17,374 nt of DNA from Planctomycetota bacterium (GCA_021784975.1 JAJYGU010000095.1:1-17374), one strand, 5' to 3'; positions 1 through 6,435 are shown, counted from the first letter of the stretch. A program made the numbers and translations. The notes: a model not told the origin generated them from the sequence alone.

Positions 1-505
1 GCCAAGCGAAGTAAGCTCCTGCGAATCCGCAGGCGATTCGGAGGGTCCACTGCCAGACATCCATGCGACGTTGCGACGCACACCACGCCAAGAAACAAGC
101 CGGCAGCCCGGCCCAGGCCGCTCCGGCGATGAAGTACCAGAGAAAGCCGTAGGCCCTTGAGATAGGCACATACGCCTGCTTCGCGTAGTTCGTGGAAAGA
201 TGCCCATCGTAAAAATGGTGCCACTGCATCCAACCCCGCTCGCCGGCAATGGCAAAGCCAGCCGTCAGGGCCAAAAGAATCCACCCCGAGGTGTACCGAC
301 GCGATTGCGGCCCGCCGCGATCGCGGGCTAAGAACCACCACGCGGTGCCCCAGAGAAGGCCCGGAGCCACGTGGGCATTCATCCCGCCGGCGCCCGCAGA
401 TCCCCGCACGGCCCATGCCATAGCTCCCAACGCCGCGAACAGCAACGTAGGAAGGATAAGGTCATGCGCCAGATCGCGCCGGCTACGGATTTCTGGATTG
501 AGCAA
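1..505 (-). CDS. Multi-pass membrane protein, 3' end cut by window edge
   Basis: The minus strand has an open frame from 547 to base 1 with no stop, after an in-frame TAG at 548-550. The translation looks like a real polytopic membrane protein. From about 475 down it reads DLAHDLILPTLLFAALGAMA, then a Gly/Ala-rich loop, then helices around VAPGLLWGTAWWFLA, SGWILLALTAGFAIAGE and AYGFLWYFIAGAAWAGL, plus a soluble stretch with WMQWHHFYDGHLSTNY. No catalytic motif is recognised, so no function is assigned. The start is uncertain. The first in-frame ATG (419-421) falls inside the first hydrophobic segment, so I used the TTG at 503-505, but a start beyond 505 or a frameshift in the G-run near 536-547 is also possible. 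The same strand as the 2085-6169 operon, but it is separated from it by the opposite-strand glycosyltransferase. A planctomycete hypothetical family is likely. Confidence 0.6.
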   Translation of the reverse strand, partial: MLNPEIRSRRDLAHDLILPTLLFAALGAMAWAVRGSAGAGGMNAHVAPGLLWGTAWWFLARDRGGPQSRRYTSGWILLALTAGFAIAGERGWMQWHHFYDGHLSTNYAKQAYVPISRAYGFLWYFIAGAAWAGLPACFLAWCASQRRMDVWQWTLRIACGFAGAYFAW

Positions 506-547
506 GATAGGTGGTGGCTGCCATGGTGTCTGTGCCCCCCGAGCCCC

Positions 548-688
548 CTACGTCGTGGCAGCGGAAAACGAGGCGTTCAATGCGCGCGTCGTTTTTGGAG
601 GCAACACCACCAAGACGAAGTATTCCGCCGGATAAAGGCAATTCGTTTCGATCTCGGCAATCTCGCCGATAATTTCGAAGGATTGCAT
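548..688 (-). CDS. Possible 46-aa small ORF
   Basis: An ATG at 686-688 opens a short frame starting MQSFEIIGEIAEIET and ending at the TAG at 548-550. It lies in the same frame as, and directly upstream of, the left-edge membrane protein. The first 15 residues look protein-like, but the rest is not convincing. It could be a small gene, the remnant of a longer one, or chance. The start codon overlaps a perfect 7-bp-arm palindrome (687-701). No ribosome-binding site stands out. Confidence 0.2.
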   Translation of the reverse strand: MQSFEIIGEIAEIETNCLYPAEYFVLVVLPPKTTRALNASFSAATT

Positions 689-701
689 AGAATCATTCTA
701 T
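687..701. promoter_or_regulatory. 15-bp perfect palindrome, operator-like
   Basis: The sequence ATAGAATCATTCTAT has two perfect 7-bp arms around one central base and is AT-rich in a GC-rich region. It overlaps the ATG of the small minus-strand ORF. Its size and symmetry fit a dimeric regulator site, but no regulator gene is nearby and the match is to no named motif. Confidence 0.25.
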
Positions 702-1168
702 CATGGAGTCTTCCGGCGCTCAGCGGGTGCTCATCCCACGGTCTAACTGCGACGGTCGAAACGGCGGCGCGGCTTCTAGTTATTGCGGCCCACCTCACCA
801 AACTTCCATTCTTCTTCGACTCGAATATCAGCGAGCGCCTTCTGACCCACTGACCCACGGGTCACGCGACTTTACGCAGCCAAAGGTAGTGTCTGGTGCG
901 GAAAACCAGGTAGAAGAGCGCCCGTGGCAGTCGCCACCCAATCAAGCTGCTCCCGCACTCGAAATCGATCTGCTCGCCGTGACGTGCGTCGAAATCGATC
1001 TGCTCGCTACCACACCAATCTATCCGGAGAACAAGAGAGTGCTTCCCGGCTGCCATCGGAATCGTGGCCGAGTCACCTGCCCGCAGGTAGCTAATGAAAG
1101 GCAGAAACCATCAGCGCAGAACGCATTGCGATGGCCTTCGGATCTGGACCCTTTTGGGGAGCCGGCCG
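702..1168. other. Intergenic stretch without a convincing gene
   Basis: No convincing gene was found in this stretch. It contains a tandem TGACCCAC pair (843-858) running into a TGACCC-AC-GGGTCA palindrome (851-864), and a 19-bp direct repeat at 959-977 and 989-1007. A 64-codon minus-strand frame (862-1056) spans the repeat and reads as a duplicated EQIDF segment followed by a basic/aromatic tail (ending YLVFRTRHYLWLRKVA). It could be a gene remnant, but no family is recognised and no ribosome-binding site is visible. Confidence 0.4.
959..1007. repeat. 19-bp direct repeat, 30-bp period
   Basis: The 19 bases at 959-977 recur without a mismatch at 989-1007, an offset of exactly 30 bp, so a minus-strand reading frame keeps phase and encodes the EQIDF segment twice. 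The unit contains the palindromic core TCGAAATCGA. Only two copies are present. Confidence 0.7.
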
Positions 1169-1196
1169 TTGACAATCGGCCTTCGTTTGGTATTTT
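1169..1196 (+). promoter_or_regulatory. Sigma-70-type promoter for the GT2 gene
   Basis: A perfect -35 box TTGACA (1169-1174), a 16-bp spacer and a -10 box TATTTT (1191-1196, 4 of 6 to consensus) lie 32 bp before the ATG at 1229. This predicts a leader of roughly 25 nt. It also supports that ATG over the upstream in-frame ATG at 1094, which lies before the promoter. Confidence 0.55.
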
Positions 1197-1228
1197 GCAA
1201 CAGGTATTCGCCTTCCACCGCACTCGCC

Positions 1229-1978
1229 ATGTCGCACTCGAACCCCAATACGAACCGCACGCTGGTTACGGTGGCCACCTACAACGAGATGGAGAATCTG
1301 CCGCGGCTGGTGGAGGAGGTGTTGCGCCACCTGCCGCAGGCCGATCTGCTGGTGATCGACGACAATTCGCCCGACGGCACCGGCGAGTGGTGCGATCAGC
1401 AGAGCGCTCGTGAGCCGCGGATTTCCTGTCTCCATCGGCCGGGCAAGCTGGGACTGGGCACCGCCATCATCGCCGGCATGAAGTATGCCATCCAGCAAGG
1501 TTATCGCTACATGCTCAACATGGATGCCGACTTCAGCCACCAACCCAAGTATCTGCCGGCGCTGTTGGCCGGAATGGACCCGCCCGACGGCCCGCCGGTC
1601 GACGTGATGATCGGGTCGCGCTACATTCCGGGCGGCGGGGTGGAAGGCTGGCCGCTGAAACGGCAGTTGATGAGCCGCGGGGTGAATCTCTACGCCCGCT
1701 GGCTGTTGGGCCTTTCGCCCAAGGATTGCAGCGGGGCATTTCGCGGCTATCGCACCGCGGTGTTGGCCAAGCTCGATTTCGACGGCATCCGCAGCCGCGG
1801 CTACTCGTTCCAAGAGGAAATCCTGTGGCAATTGAAGCGGCTCGGCGCACGGTTCGGCGAAACGCCGATCGTGTTTTTGGAACGCCAGCGGGGGCTATCG
1901 AAGATCGACTCCAGCGAAGCCGCGGCGGCCCTGAAGATCATCTTTGCGCTGGGACTACAGAATTGGCTGCGCCGTTGA
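1229..1978 (+). CDS. Polyprenyl-phosphate mannosyltransferase-like GT2 (DPM1 type)
   Basis: The 249-aa product is a GT-A fold family 2 glycosyltransferase of the dolichol-phosphate mannose synthase type. It would transfer mannose (or another hexose) from a nucleotide sugar to a polyprenyl phosphate at the inner face of the membrane. Visible motifs are TYNE (17-20), DDNSPDGTG (44-52), PGKLGLGTA (71-79), the metal-binding MDADFSH (98-104), SRYIPGGG (130-137), SGAFRGYR (168-175), FQEEI (194-198) and ERQRGLSKI (218-226). The length equals the short, soluble DPM1 class, and there is no C-terminal membrane domain. The ATG at 1229 was chosen because an upstream ATG at 1094 precedes the promoter and adds residues with no family match. 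It converges with the DprE1/DprE2 operon and probably supplies a second lipid-linked sugar. The sugar specificity cannot be read from sequence. Confidence 0.9.
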   Translation: MSHSNPNTNRTLVTVATYNEMENLPRLVEEVLRHLPQADLLVIDDNSPDGTGEWCDQQSAREPRISCLHRPGKLGLGTAIIAGMKYAIQQGYRYMLNMDADFSHQPKYLPALLAGMDPPDGPPVDVMIGSRYIPGGGVEGWPLKRQLMSRGVNLYARWLLGLSPKDCSGAFRGYRTAVLAKLDFDGIRSRGYSFQEEILWQLKRLGARFGETPIVFLERQRGLSKIDSSEAAAALKIIFALGLQNWLRR

Positions 1979-1996
1979 TTCGCCGCGACGATGATC

Positions 1997-2054
1997 GTAA
2001 CCCGAAGTATAAGCGAGGCAGCAAGTTACATCCCGCGCTTATGCTTCAGGTTAC
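1997..2054. terminator. Long hairpin between convergent genes, REP-like, likely bidirectional terminator
   Basis: The arms 1997-2015 (GTAACCCGAAGTATAAGCG) and 2036-2054 match 17 of 19 positions as inverted repeats, around a 20-nt loop. One of the two mismatches is a wobble in either RNA. The element fills the 106-bp space between two convergent stop codons (1978 and 2085), where a bidirectional terminator is expected. There is no clean T-tract, and the sequence resembles dispersed 'AACCCGAAGCGTAAGCG' palindromes that I recall from planctomycete genomes, so it is probably a repeat doing a terminator's job. Confidence 0.6.
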
Positions 2055-2084
2055 AATGATTTTCGCCCACGAGCACCATAAAGG

Positions 2085-3131
2085 CTACCCCGGCAATTCG
2101 TTGCCGGCGGCTGCCAGTTCGGGCGTTTCGGCTTCCACTTCGTGGATCACCTCCGCCATCTCGCGGCGGTTGCCGAAGTAATAGGGGATGCCGAAGACGA
2201 CGATCAGCACCGTAACTGCCCGGTAGGCCAACGCGACCACAAAGCCTTGCCCTTCGGCAATCGTTACCGTCGCCGGCACGAGCTTATACAGAGTGTACAA
2301 GGTCCATTCGAGGGGCCCCATGGGCAAGGGGAGCACGCCAGCGGCCGAGCTCAGCGGCATGACCACAAAGTACATCCCCAGCGAAAGCGTGTTGCCCGGC
2401 AATCCGCGGGCAATCAGGTAGCAGGCGCCGGCAAAGAGGCTGTGGACGGTGATGCTCATCAGTGATGAGAGCAGCAACACGGCGGGCTTGGCGGAGTACA
2501 TCCGCAGGGCATCCAGCACCCGTTCCAGCGGCGGTCCGATACGGGGAATCCGGCCGATGGCCCGGTTGACGCCCCCGCGGCTGAGGTCCGGGCCGAAGAT
2601 CGCCGCCAGGATCACCGTGCCGGCGAGAGTGGCCAGGAAGGTGGCGTTGCAGATCCAATGGAGGGTGGGCTGTTTGATCCGCCAGAACCCGGTCAGCAGC
2701 ATGGAGGCCGACGCCACTACGAACAACAAATAGAGCCCGACCACCCGATCGAACAGCACCGAGGCCAGGGCCTTGGCGCGATATTGCGAATGTTCGTGGG
2801 CAAGCATCCAGGCCTTGAACACATCGCCACCGACAATCCCCAAAGGGAGGAAATTCAGCAGATAGCCCCAGAAGCTGATGCGGAAGGCGTCGCGGAGCTG
2901 AAGAGGAACACCCAGCGCAATGACCAAGTACCACCAACGTACGAAAGTCAGCAATACCGCGACCGTGCAACACGCTCCGCCGGCAGCCAGCAGGCCCCAA
3001 TGCTTCGGCTGGTCGCGCAGGACGGCAAAGGCATTGGCGTTGGCCTCGCCACGGGTGGATTTCCACGCCAGATAGGCGATGATCGCCAGCGAAAGGGCGA
3101 TCTTCAGGAGAGTGACGAGCAGTTTTTTCAC
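2085..3131 (-). CDS. LPG-synthase-TM / AglD-family membrane protein
   Basis: The 348-aa protein has about eight hydrophobic segments and matches the lysylphosphatidylglycerol synthase transmembrane family (UPF0104/AglD-like, PF03706). Family signatures are LNFLPLGIVGGD (92-103), DRVVGLYLLF (128-137) and SSAAGVLPLPMGPLEW (261-276). It lacks the C-terminal synthetase domain of MprF, so it is the stand-alone membrane type, often found beside lipid-linked sugar genes and suspected of flipping or transferring such lipids. It starts at GTG (3129-3131), with no strong ribosome-binding site, 46 bp after the UbiA-family gene. As the last gene of the operon, it is the best candidate here to move or use the polyprenyl-phosphate pentose made by the three upstream enzymes. 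That role is inference. Confidence 0.85.
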   Translation of the reverse strand: MKKLLVTLLKIALSLAIIAYLAWKSTRGEANANAFAVLRDQPKHWGLLAAGGACCTVAVLLTFVRWWYLVIALGVPLQLRDAFRISFWGYLLNFLPLGIVGGDVFKAWMLAHEHSQYRAKALASVLFDRVVGLYLLFVVASASMLLTGFWRIKQPTLHWICNATFLATLAGTVILAAIFGPDLSRGGVNRAIGRIPRIGPPLERVLDALRMYSAKPAVLLLSSLMSITVHSLFAGACYLIARGLPGNTLSLGMYFVVMPLSSAAGVLPLPMGPLEWTLYTLYKLVPATVTIAEGQGFVVALAYRAVTVLIVVFGIPYYFGNRREMAEVIHEVEAETPELAAAGNELPG

Positions 3132-3177
3132 GGGCTGAATCGAATCTGGGCCACGCCGTCGGCTTGCGTCCTTGCCC

Positions 3178-4098
3178 TCACCACCATCCCAGGCTCCAAG
3201 TGACCGCCAGAACCCACCCCAGGCCGCAGAGCTGCGTAGGCAGGGAGTGGAGGGCTACCTCCACCGGCGAGCCGCCGACATTCTCGACGTCAACCATGCG
3301 GAGATAGTTCAATATACCGAAGACCACGAAGGGCATCGAGGCCATCTCCCGGTGCGGCGCCAGGATTCCCAATCCCACCGCCGTGATGCAATACAAGGCA
3401 TACGACAAGATGGCCACGCCCGCGCAAATGACCATCGCCTGGCTCAAAAAGGGCAGGCTGTAGCCCCGCAGGCTGCGGCGGTGTTTGTGGTCCAGCCCTT
3501 CGTGCAGGTCGGCCCGCCGCTTGGCAAAGCCAAGGAAGAGTGCCAACGATGAGGTACACAGCAGTAGCCACGAGGACGGGGAAGCCGACACCAGCGCGCA
3601 TCCCAGCAGCACGCGGAGCACAAAACCCGAGGCGAGCAGAAACACGTCAACCAGGGCCACATGTTTCGCGCCCAGGTTGTAGGCGACGTTGACGGCCAGA
3701 TAGGTGAGCACGATGGCCAGGACTCCGACCTTGTTCGCGGCCGCGCACAAGATCATCCCCGCCGCACCGAGCCCGACGGCCTCGGCAATCGCCGCCCAGA
3801 CCGGCACCAGGCCGGCGGCGATCGGGCGATGGCATTTCTCCGGATGGTGCTGGTCGGCCCGGGCATCGACCAGATCGTTGAAGGAGTACACCGCCGAATT
3901 GAGCAGACAGAAGCCGCCGAGGCCGAGCAGGAACGCCAAAGCGTCGAAATGCGTGGCGGCGTTCGACTGGCTGGCGGCTTTCACCGCAAACGGTACCGGC
4001 AGCAGCACGAAGACATTCTTGATCCAGTGCTTCGGCCGGGCCAGCCGGACCAAGCCGTTGACCAGGGTAACCAGGTTCGTGGTCGCGATCGCCCTCAA
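3178..4098 (-). CDS. UbiA-family polyprenyl-phosphate phosphoribosyltransferase (DPPR synthase-like)
   Basis: A UbiA-superfamily integral membrane transferase of about 306 aa, the size of mycobacterial Rv3806c, which joins PRPP and decaprenyl phosphate to form DPPR. Counting from the farthest upstream ATG (4155), visible motifs are RPKHWIKN (40-47), the Mg-binding NDLVDARAD (93-101), KCHRPIAAG (107-115) and the second-loop YNLGAKHVALVDV (158-170), followed by KRR (211-213). RPKHWIKN with KxxRPIA is typical of the DPPR-synthase branch rather than quinone or heme prenyltransferases. I chose the TTG at 4096-4098 because it overlaps the SDR stop (TTGA) and has GGAG 9 nt upstream. The ATG at 4155 would overlap the SDR by 61 bp and add 19 unconserved-looking residues. 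Translational coupling to the SDR is likely. The 5-phosphatase step that follows in mycobacteria has no gene in this window. Confidence 0.85.
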   Translation of the reverse strand: MRAIATTNLVTLVNGLVRLARPKHWIKNVFVLLPVPFAVKAASQSNAATHFDALAFLLGLGGFCLLNSAVYSFNDLVDARADQHHPEKCHRPIAAGLVPVWAAIAEAVGLGAAGMILCAAANKVGVLAIVLTYLAVNVAYNLGAKHVALVDVFLLASGFVLRVLLGCALVSASPSSWLLLCTSSLALFLGFAKRRADLHEGLDHKHRRSLRGYSLPFLSQAMVICAGVAILSYALYCITAVGLGILAPHREMASMPFVVFGILNYLRMVDVENVGGSPVEVALHSLPTQLCGLGWVLAVTWSLGWW

Positions 4099-4832
4099 AA
4101 CTCGATTCTCCGCATCACGAACCGCGGCAGGTTGCGAATCACCCGCATTACCCACTGCCAGGCCCCCGGCACGTAGACCTCCGGCCAGCCGCGCTCGACG
4201 GCCTTGACCACCCGCTGGGCCACCTGGTCGGGTGTGCCGGCGAAGGGGGGCGGCTTCAGGCCGGCGGTCATGCCCGTCTTGACGAAGCCCGGCTTCACGC
4301 AGATGGTCTTGAGCCCCTTGCGGCGGAATTTGTGGTCGAGCCCTTCGAGATACCGCGACAGGCCGGCCTTGGCGGCCCCGTAGAGGATCACCGGCTTTCG
4401 CCCGCGCTCGCCGGCCACCGAGCTAAAGACGCACAGTGTTCCGCCGCCGTTGGCCAGCAGCCGTTTTCTGGCCTCCTCGCAAAACAAGACCGTGTTGAGG
4501 AAGTCAGCCGTCAGCAACCGTGCCGCCAGCGCCGAATCGCCTTCCAAGGATTCCTGCGAGGCGAACAGCCCGGCGGTGACCACCACGGCCTCGATCTTGC
4601 CCAACTCCTGCTGAGCTTGATCGAGGGCCGAACCGAAGGTTTCCGGCTCGAGGAGGTTGCAGTAGGCGGTCTTGACCGGGGCCGCAGCGCCGCGGATCTC
4701 CAGATCGCGGGCCGACAGGGCCAAGGCCTCAGCCCGGTGTTCCACCAGGAACAGCCGGTCGCCCCGCGCCGCCAGCACGCGGGCCACCGATCGCCCCATG
4801 CCTTGGGTGGCTCCGAACAACACCGTGTTCAT
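4095..4832 (-). CDS. dprE2: DprE2-like short-chain dehydrogenase
   Basis: A 245-aa classical SDR with the NAD(P) motif GATQGMG (7-13), catalytic Ser in FSSVAGER (136-143), and YGAAK (Tyr151, Lys155). Beyond generic SDR motifs, its second half follows mycobacterial DprE2 as I remember it: AGER, YGxxKAGL, the PGxVxTxM segment and a C-terminal VMRVIRNLPRFVMRR helix. DprE2 reduces the 2-keto intermediate (DPX) to decaprenyl-phospho-arabinose using NADH. The ATG at 4830-4832 overlaps the DprE1 stop (ATGA), with GGGAG seven bases upstream, so the two are translationally coupled, as expected for enzymes acting together. The longer open frame reaching 5378 is only read-through of the opposite phase of the dprE1 gene and was discarded. 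Confidence 0.88.
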   Translation of the reverse strand: MNTVLFGATQGMGRSVARVLAARGDRLFLVEHRAEALALSARDLEIRGAAAPVKTAYCNLLEPETFGSALDQAQQELGKIEAVVVTAGLFASQESLEGDSALAARLLTADFLNTVLFCEEARKRLLANGGGTLCVFSSVAGERGRKPVILYGAAKAGLSRYLEGLDHKFRRKGLKTICVKPGFVKTGMTAGLKPPPFAGTPDQVAQRVVKAVERGWPEVYVPGAWQWVMRVIRNLPRFVMRRIEF

Positions 4833-6169
4833 GTGGGGTCTCCCATGAGGCGAACCGATTGGGCGCTGCGGATGCGGGCCTCGGGGTCCCAGCGGCGGCG
4901 GACGGCGTTGAAGGCTTCCAAACGCGGCTCCATGGCCCGGAAATGCTCGGCCCGCGTAAAGGTGTCCTTGGTGAGGTAAATCCGTCCGCCCTCGGCAATC
5001 ACCAGTTCGTTCAACTGATCGACCAGTTTCGGGGTGTGACGGGCATGGATCGGAAAATCCAGGGCGATGGAGATGCCGGGCCGCGGGAAGGAGAGCATCC
5101 CTCGTCCCTCCGCCCCACAATCCTTGATGACGCACAGGAAGCCCATCCCGCCGGACGACACGAACCGTTCCAGAAACCGCCGGGCCGGGCGGTTGTCGTC
5201 GGCCTTCGGCAACACGCATTGGTACTGGGTAAAGCCGCGCTTGCCGTAGATCAGGTTCCAGTCGTCGAGCATGTCGAGCGGATAGAAGAAGGCATCGGGG
5301 TGCACGATCCCGCGGCGCACCGGTTGAAAGTGCTTCCAATAGTATGCCAGATTGAAGGCCTTCATGCTCGGGCGGCACAGGGCGATCTGCGGGAACTCGA
5401 AGGGCACGCGAAAACGGCGCTTCAAGGGCGGCGGGGCCTCAGGGGCCTCTACCGGCTCCGCCCAGCGGCCCTTCATGAGGAGGCCGCGGCCGAGATTGGC
5501 CCCACGGGCCAAGCAATCCACCCAGCCGACGGTCATCGGCCACTGGTGGGCCGCCTCGTTCAGCCCGGCCACCATCGCGTCCAGATCGCTGATCCGTTGG
5601 CTCTCGCCCCAAATCCACGGCGAGGCGACCCGCTTCATCAAGAACTCGACCTCGAGAATGTGGCCGGTCAGACCCATGCCGCCGAGGGTGGCCAGGAATA
5701 ACTCGCGCTGGCTGGAATCCGAACATTCGAGCATCCGGCCGTCGGCCACGCGAAGCTTGAGGCTCCGCACGTGCTCGCCGAACGAGCCGTCGACGTGATG
5801 ATTCTTGCCGTGCACGTCGGAGGCCACCATGCCGCCCACGGTGACGAACTGCGTGCCGGGCGAGACGGGCACGAACCAGCCGCGGCGCAAGAACACCCGG
5901 TTCAGATCGAACAGCGAGACGCCGGCTTCGCAGCGCAGGACGCCGGTCGCCGCGTCGAAGCTCAGCAGTCGATTGGCCAGGGTGGTGGTGACCACCGGAA
6001 GATCAGTGCGTGCCGGCAGCGACGAGTCGCCGTAGGAGCGGCCCAGGCCGCGGCTGAGCGAGGCCGCCGTGGTGACGGCTTCCAAGTCCTCCGACTTGTA
6101 CTCCCAGCCCTCGACCACCGGATAGCGTCCCCAGCCAGTGACCTTGGTCCGGTATGGTTCATTTGGCAT
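4829..6169 (-). CDS. dprE1: DprE1-like FAD-dependent decaprenylphosphoryl-ribose 2-oxidase
   Basis: A 446-aa VAO-type flavoprotein with an FAD-binding N-terminal half and a substrate-binding C-terminal half. Matches to mycobacterial DprE1 run through the whole length: SRGLGRSYGD (39-48), PVSPGTQFVTVGG (101-113), SDVHGKNHH (117-125), SFGEHVRS (129-136), FYPLDML (295-301), FTQYQ (313-317), LDFPI (370-374) and the catalytic Lys in YLTKD (398-402). It oxidises the 2-OH of a polyprenylphosphoryl ribose. The position equal to M. tuberculosis Cys387, the covalent target of benzothiazinones, is Ala369. The ATG at 6169 has GGAG eight bases upstream and a promoter 30-55 bases before it. No signal peptide is present. 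The enzyme is the first gene of the four-gene operon. The exact lipid (chain length) and sugar are inferred from the pathway, not seen. Confidence 0.92.
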   Translation of the reverse strand: MPNEPYRTKVTGWGRYPVVEGWEYKSEDLEAVTTAASLSRGLGRSYGDSSLPARTDLPVVTTTLANRLLSFDAATGVLRCEAGVSLFDLNRVFLRRGWFVPVSPGTQFVTVGGMVASDVHGKNHHVDGSFGEHVRSLKLRVADGRMLECSDSSQRELFLATLGGMGLTGHILEVEFLMKRVASPWIWGESQRISDLDAMVAGLNEAAHQWPMTVGWVDCLARGANLGRGLLMKGRWAEPVEAPEAPPPLKRRFRVPFEFPQIALCRPSMKAFNLAYYWKHFQPVRRGIVHPDAFFYPLDMLDDWNLIYGKRGFTQYQCVLPKADDNRPARRFLERFVSSGGMGFLCVIKDCGAEGRGMLSFPRPGISIALDFPIHARHTPKLVDQLNELVIAEGGRIYLTKDTFTRAEHFRAMEPRLEAFNAVRRRWDPEARIRSAQSVRLMGDPT

Positions 6170-6196
6170 CGACGAGGCTCCGACATCCCCCCCGTA

Positions 6197-6225
6197 AGAT
6201 TAGGTTGTTTCGCCTTGAGTGTCAA
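6197..6225 (-). promoter_or_regulatory. Promoter of the dprE1 operon
   Basis: On the minus strand there is a perfect TTGACA -35 box (6225-6220), then 17 bases, then TAATCT (6202-6197), which is a weak -10 box. The distance to the dprE1 ATG is about 27 bp. The perfect -35 and ideal spacing make it plausible despite the poor -10. No other promoter is obvious inside the operon, where genes overlap or lie within 46 bp. Confidence 0.45.
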
Positions 6226-6284
6226 GTTTGCGGTGCCTCGGGAGAGCATTCCGGTCTCTGCACCCGCATTTTTCCTAGCGCGAA

Positions 6285-6361
6285 GGGGACCGGCACCGTT
6301 TCCGCTGATGCCGGTCTCTAGCCGTGGCCCGTCGAAGGCGGCGAAAACGGAGCCAGTCCCC
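6285..6361. repeat. Palindromic element, GGGGAC family, copy 1
   Basis: Arms 6285-6305 and 6341-6361 pair at 18 of 21 positions around a 35-nt loop. Both outer ends are GGGGAC/GTCCCC, and the inner parts contain CGTTTYCGC. The second copy at 14562-14641 has the same outer ends, the same TTTTCGC inner side and also a 35-nt loop, so the two appear to belong to one dispersed family. Nested inside is an 8-bp perfect inverted repeat (GACCGGCA 6288-6295 with 6309-6316). Confidence 0.65.
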
Positions 6362-6391
6362 GGCTCGGTTGATGGATTTTTCCAGCGGTGC

Positions 6392-6435
6392 GCGGGCGTC
6401 TCGCCCGTTTTTTTCGTGGCGGGCGGGACGCCCGC
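6392..6435. repeat. 16-bp-arm hairpin repeat with T-run loop
   Basis: Arms GCGGGCGTCTCGCCCG (6392-6407) and 6420-6435 pair at 15 of 16 positions, with a 12-nt loop that starts with seven T. The sequence is a strong hairpin in either RNA. It sits between the divergent dprE1 and GDPD genes, upstream of both promoters, so it is not placed as a terminator for either. A dispersed palindromic repeat is the simplest reading. Confidence 0.65.

Noticed and set aside
371..853. 160-aa plus-strand frame
   Set aside because: It is the opposite strand of the left-edge membrane protein and has no motif; the membrane protein is far more protein-like.
577..858. 93-aa minus-strand frame
   Set aside because: It is rich in Arg/Ser with no motif and no ribosome-binding site; probably chance.
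1094..1228. Upstream in-frame start for the GT2 enzyme
   Set aside because: It precedes the TTGACA/TATTTT promoter and adds 45 residues without family similarity.
4833..5378. Long minus-strand frame extending the SDR upstream to 5378 (427 aa in total)
   Set aside because: It overlaps dprE1 in another frame. SDR homology starts only at MNTVLFGATQ (4832), which has its own ribosome-binding site and an ATGA overlap with dprE1.
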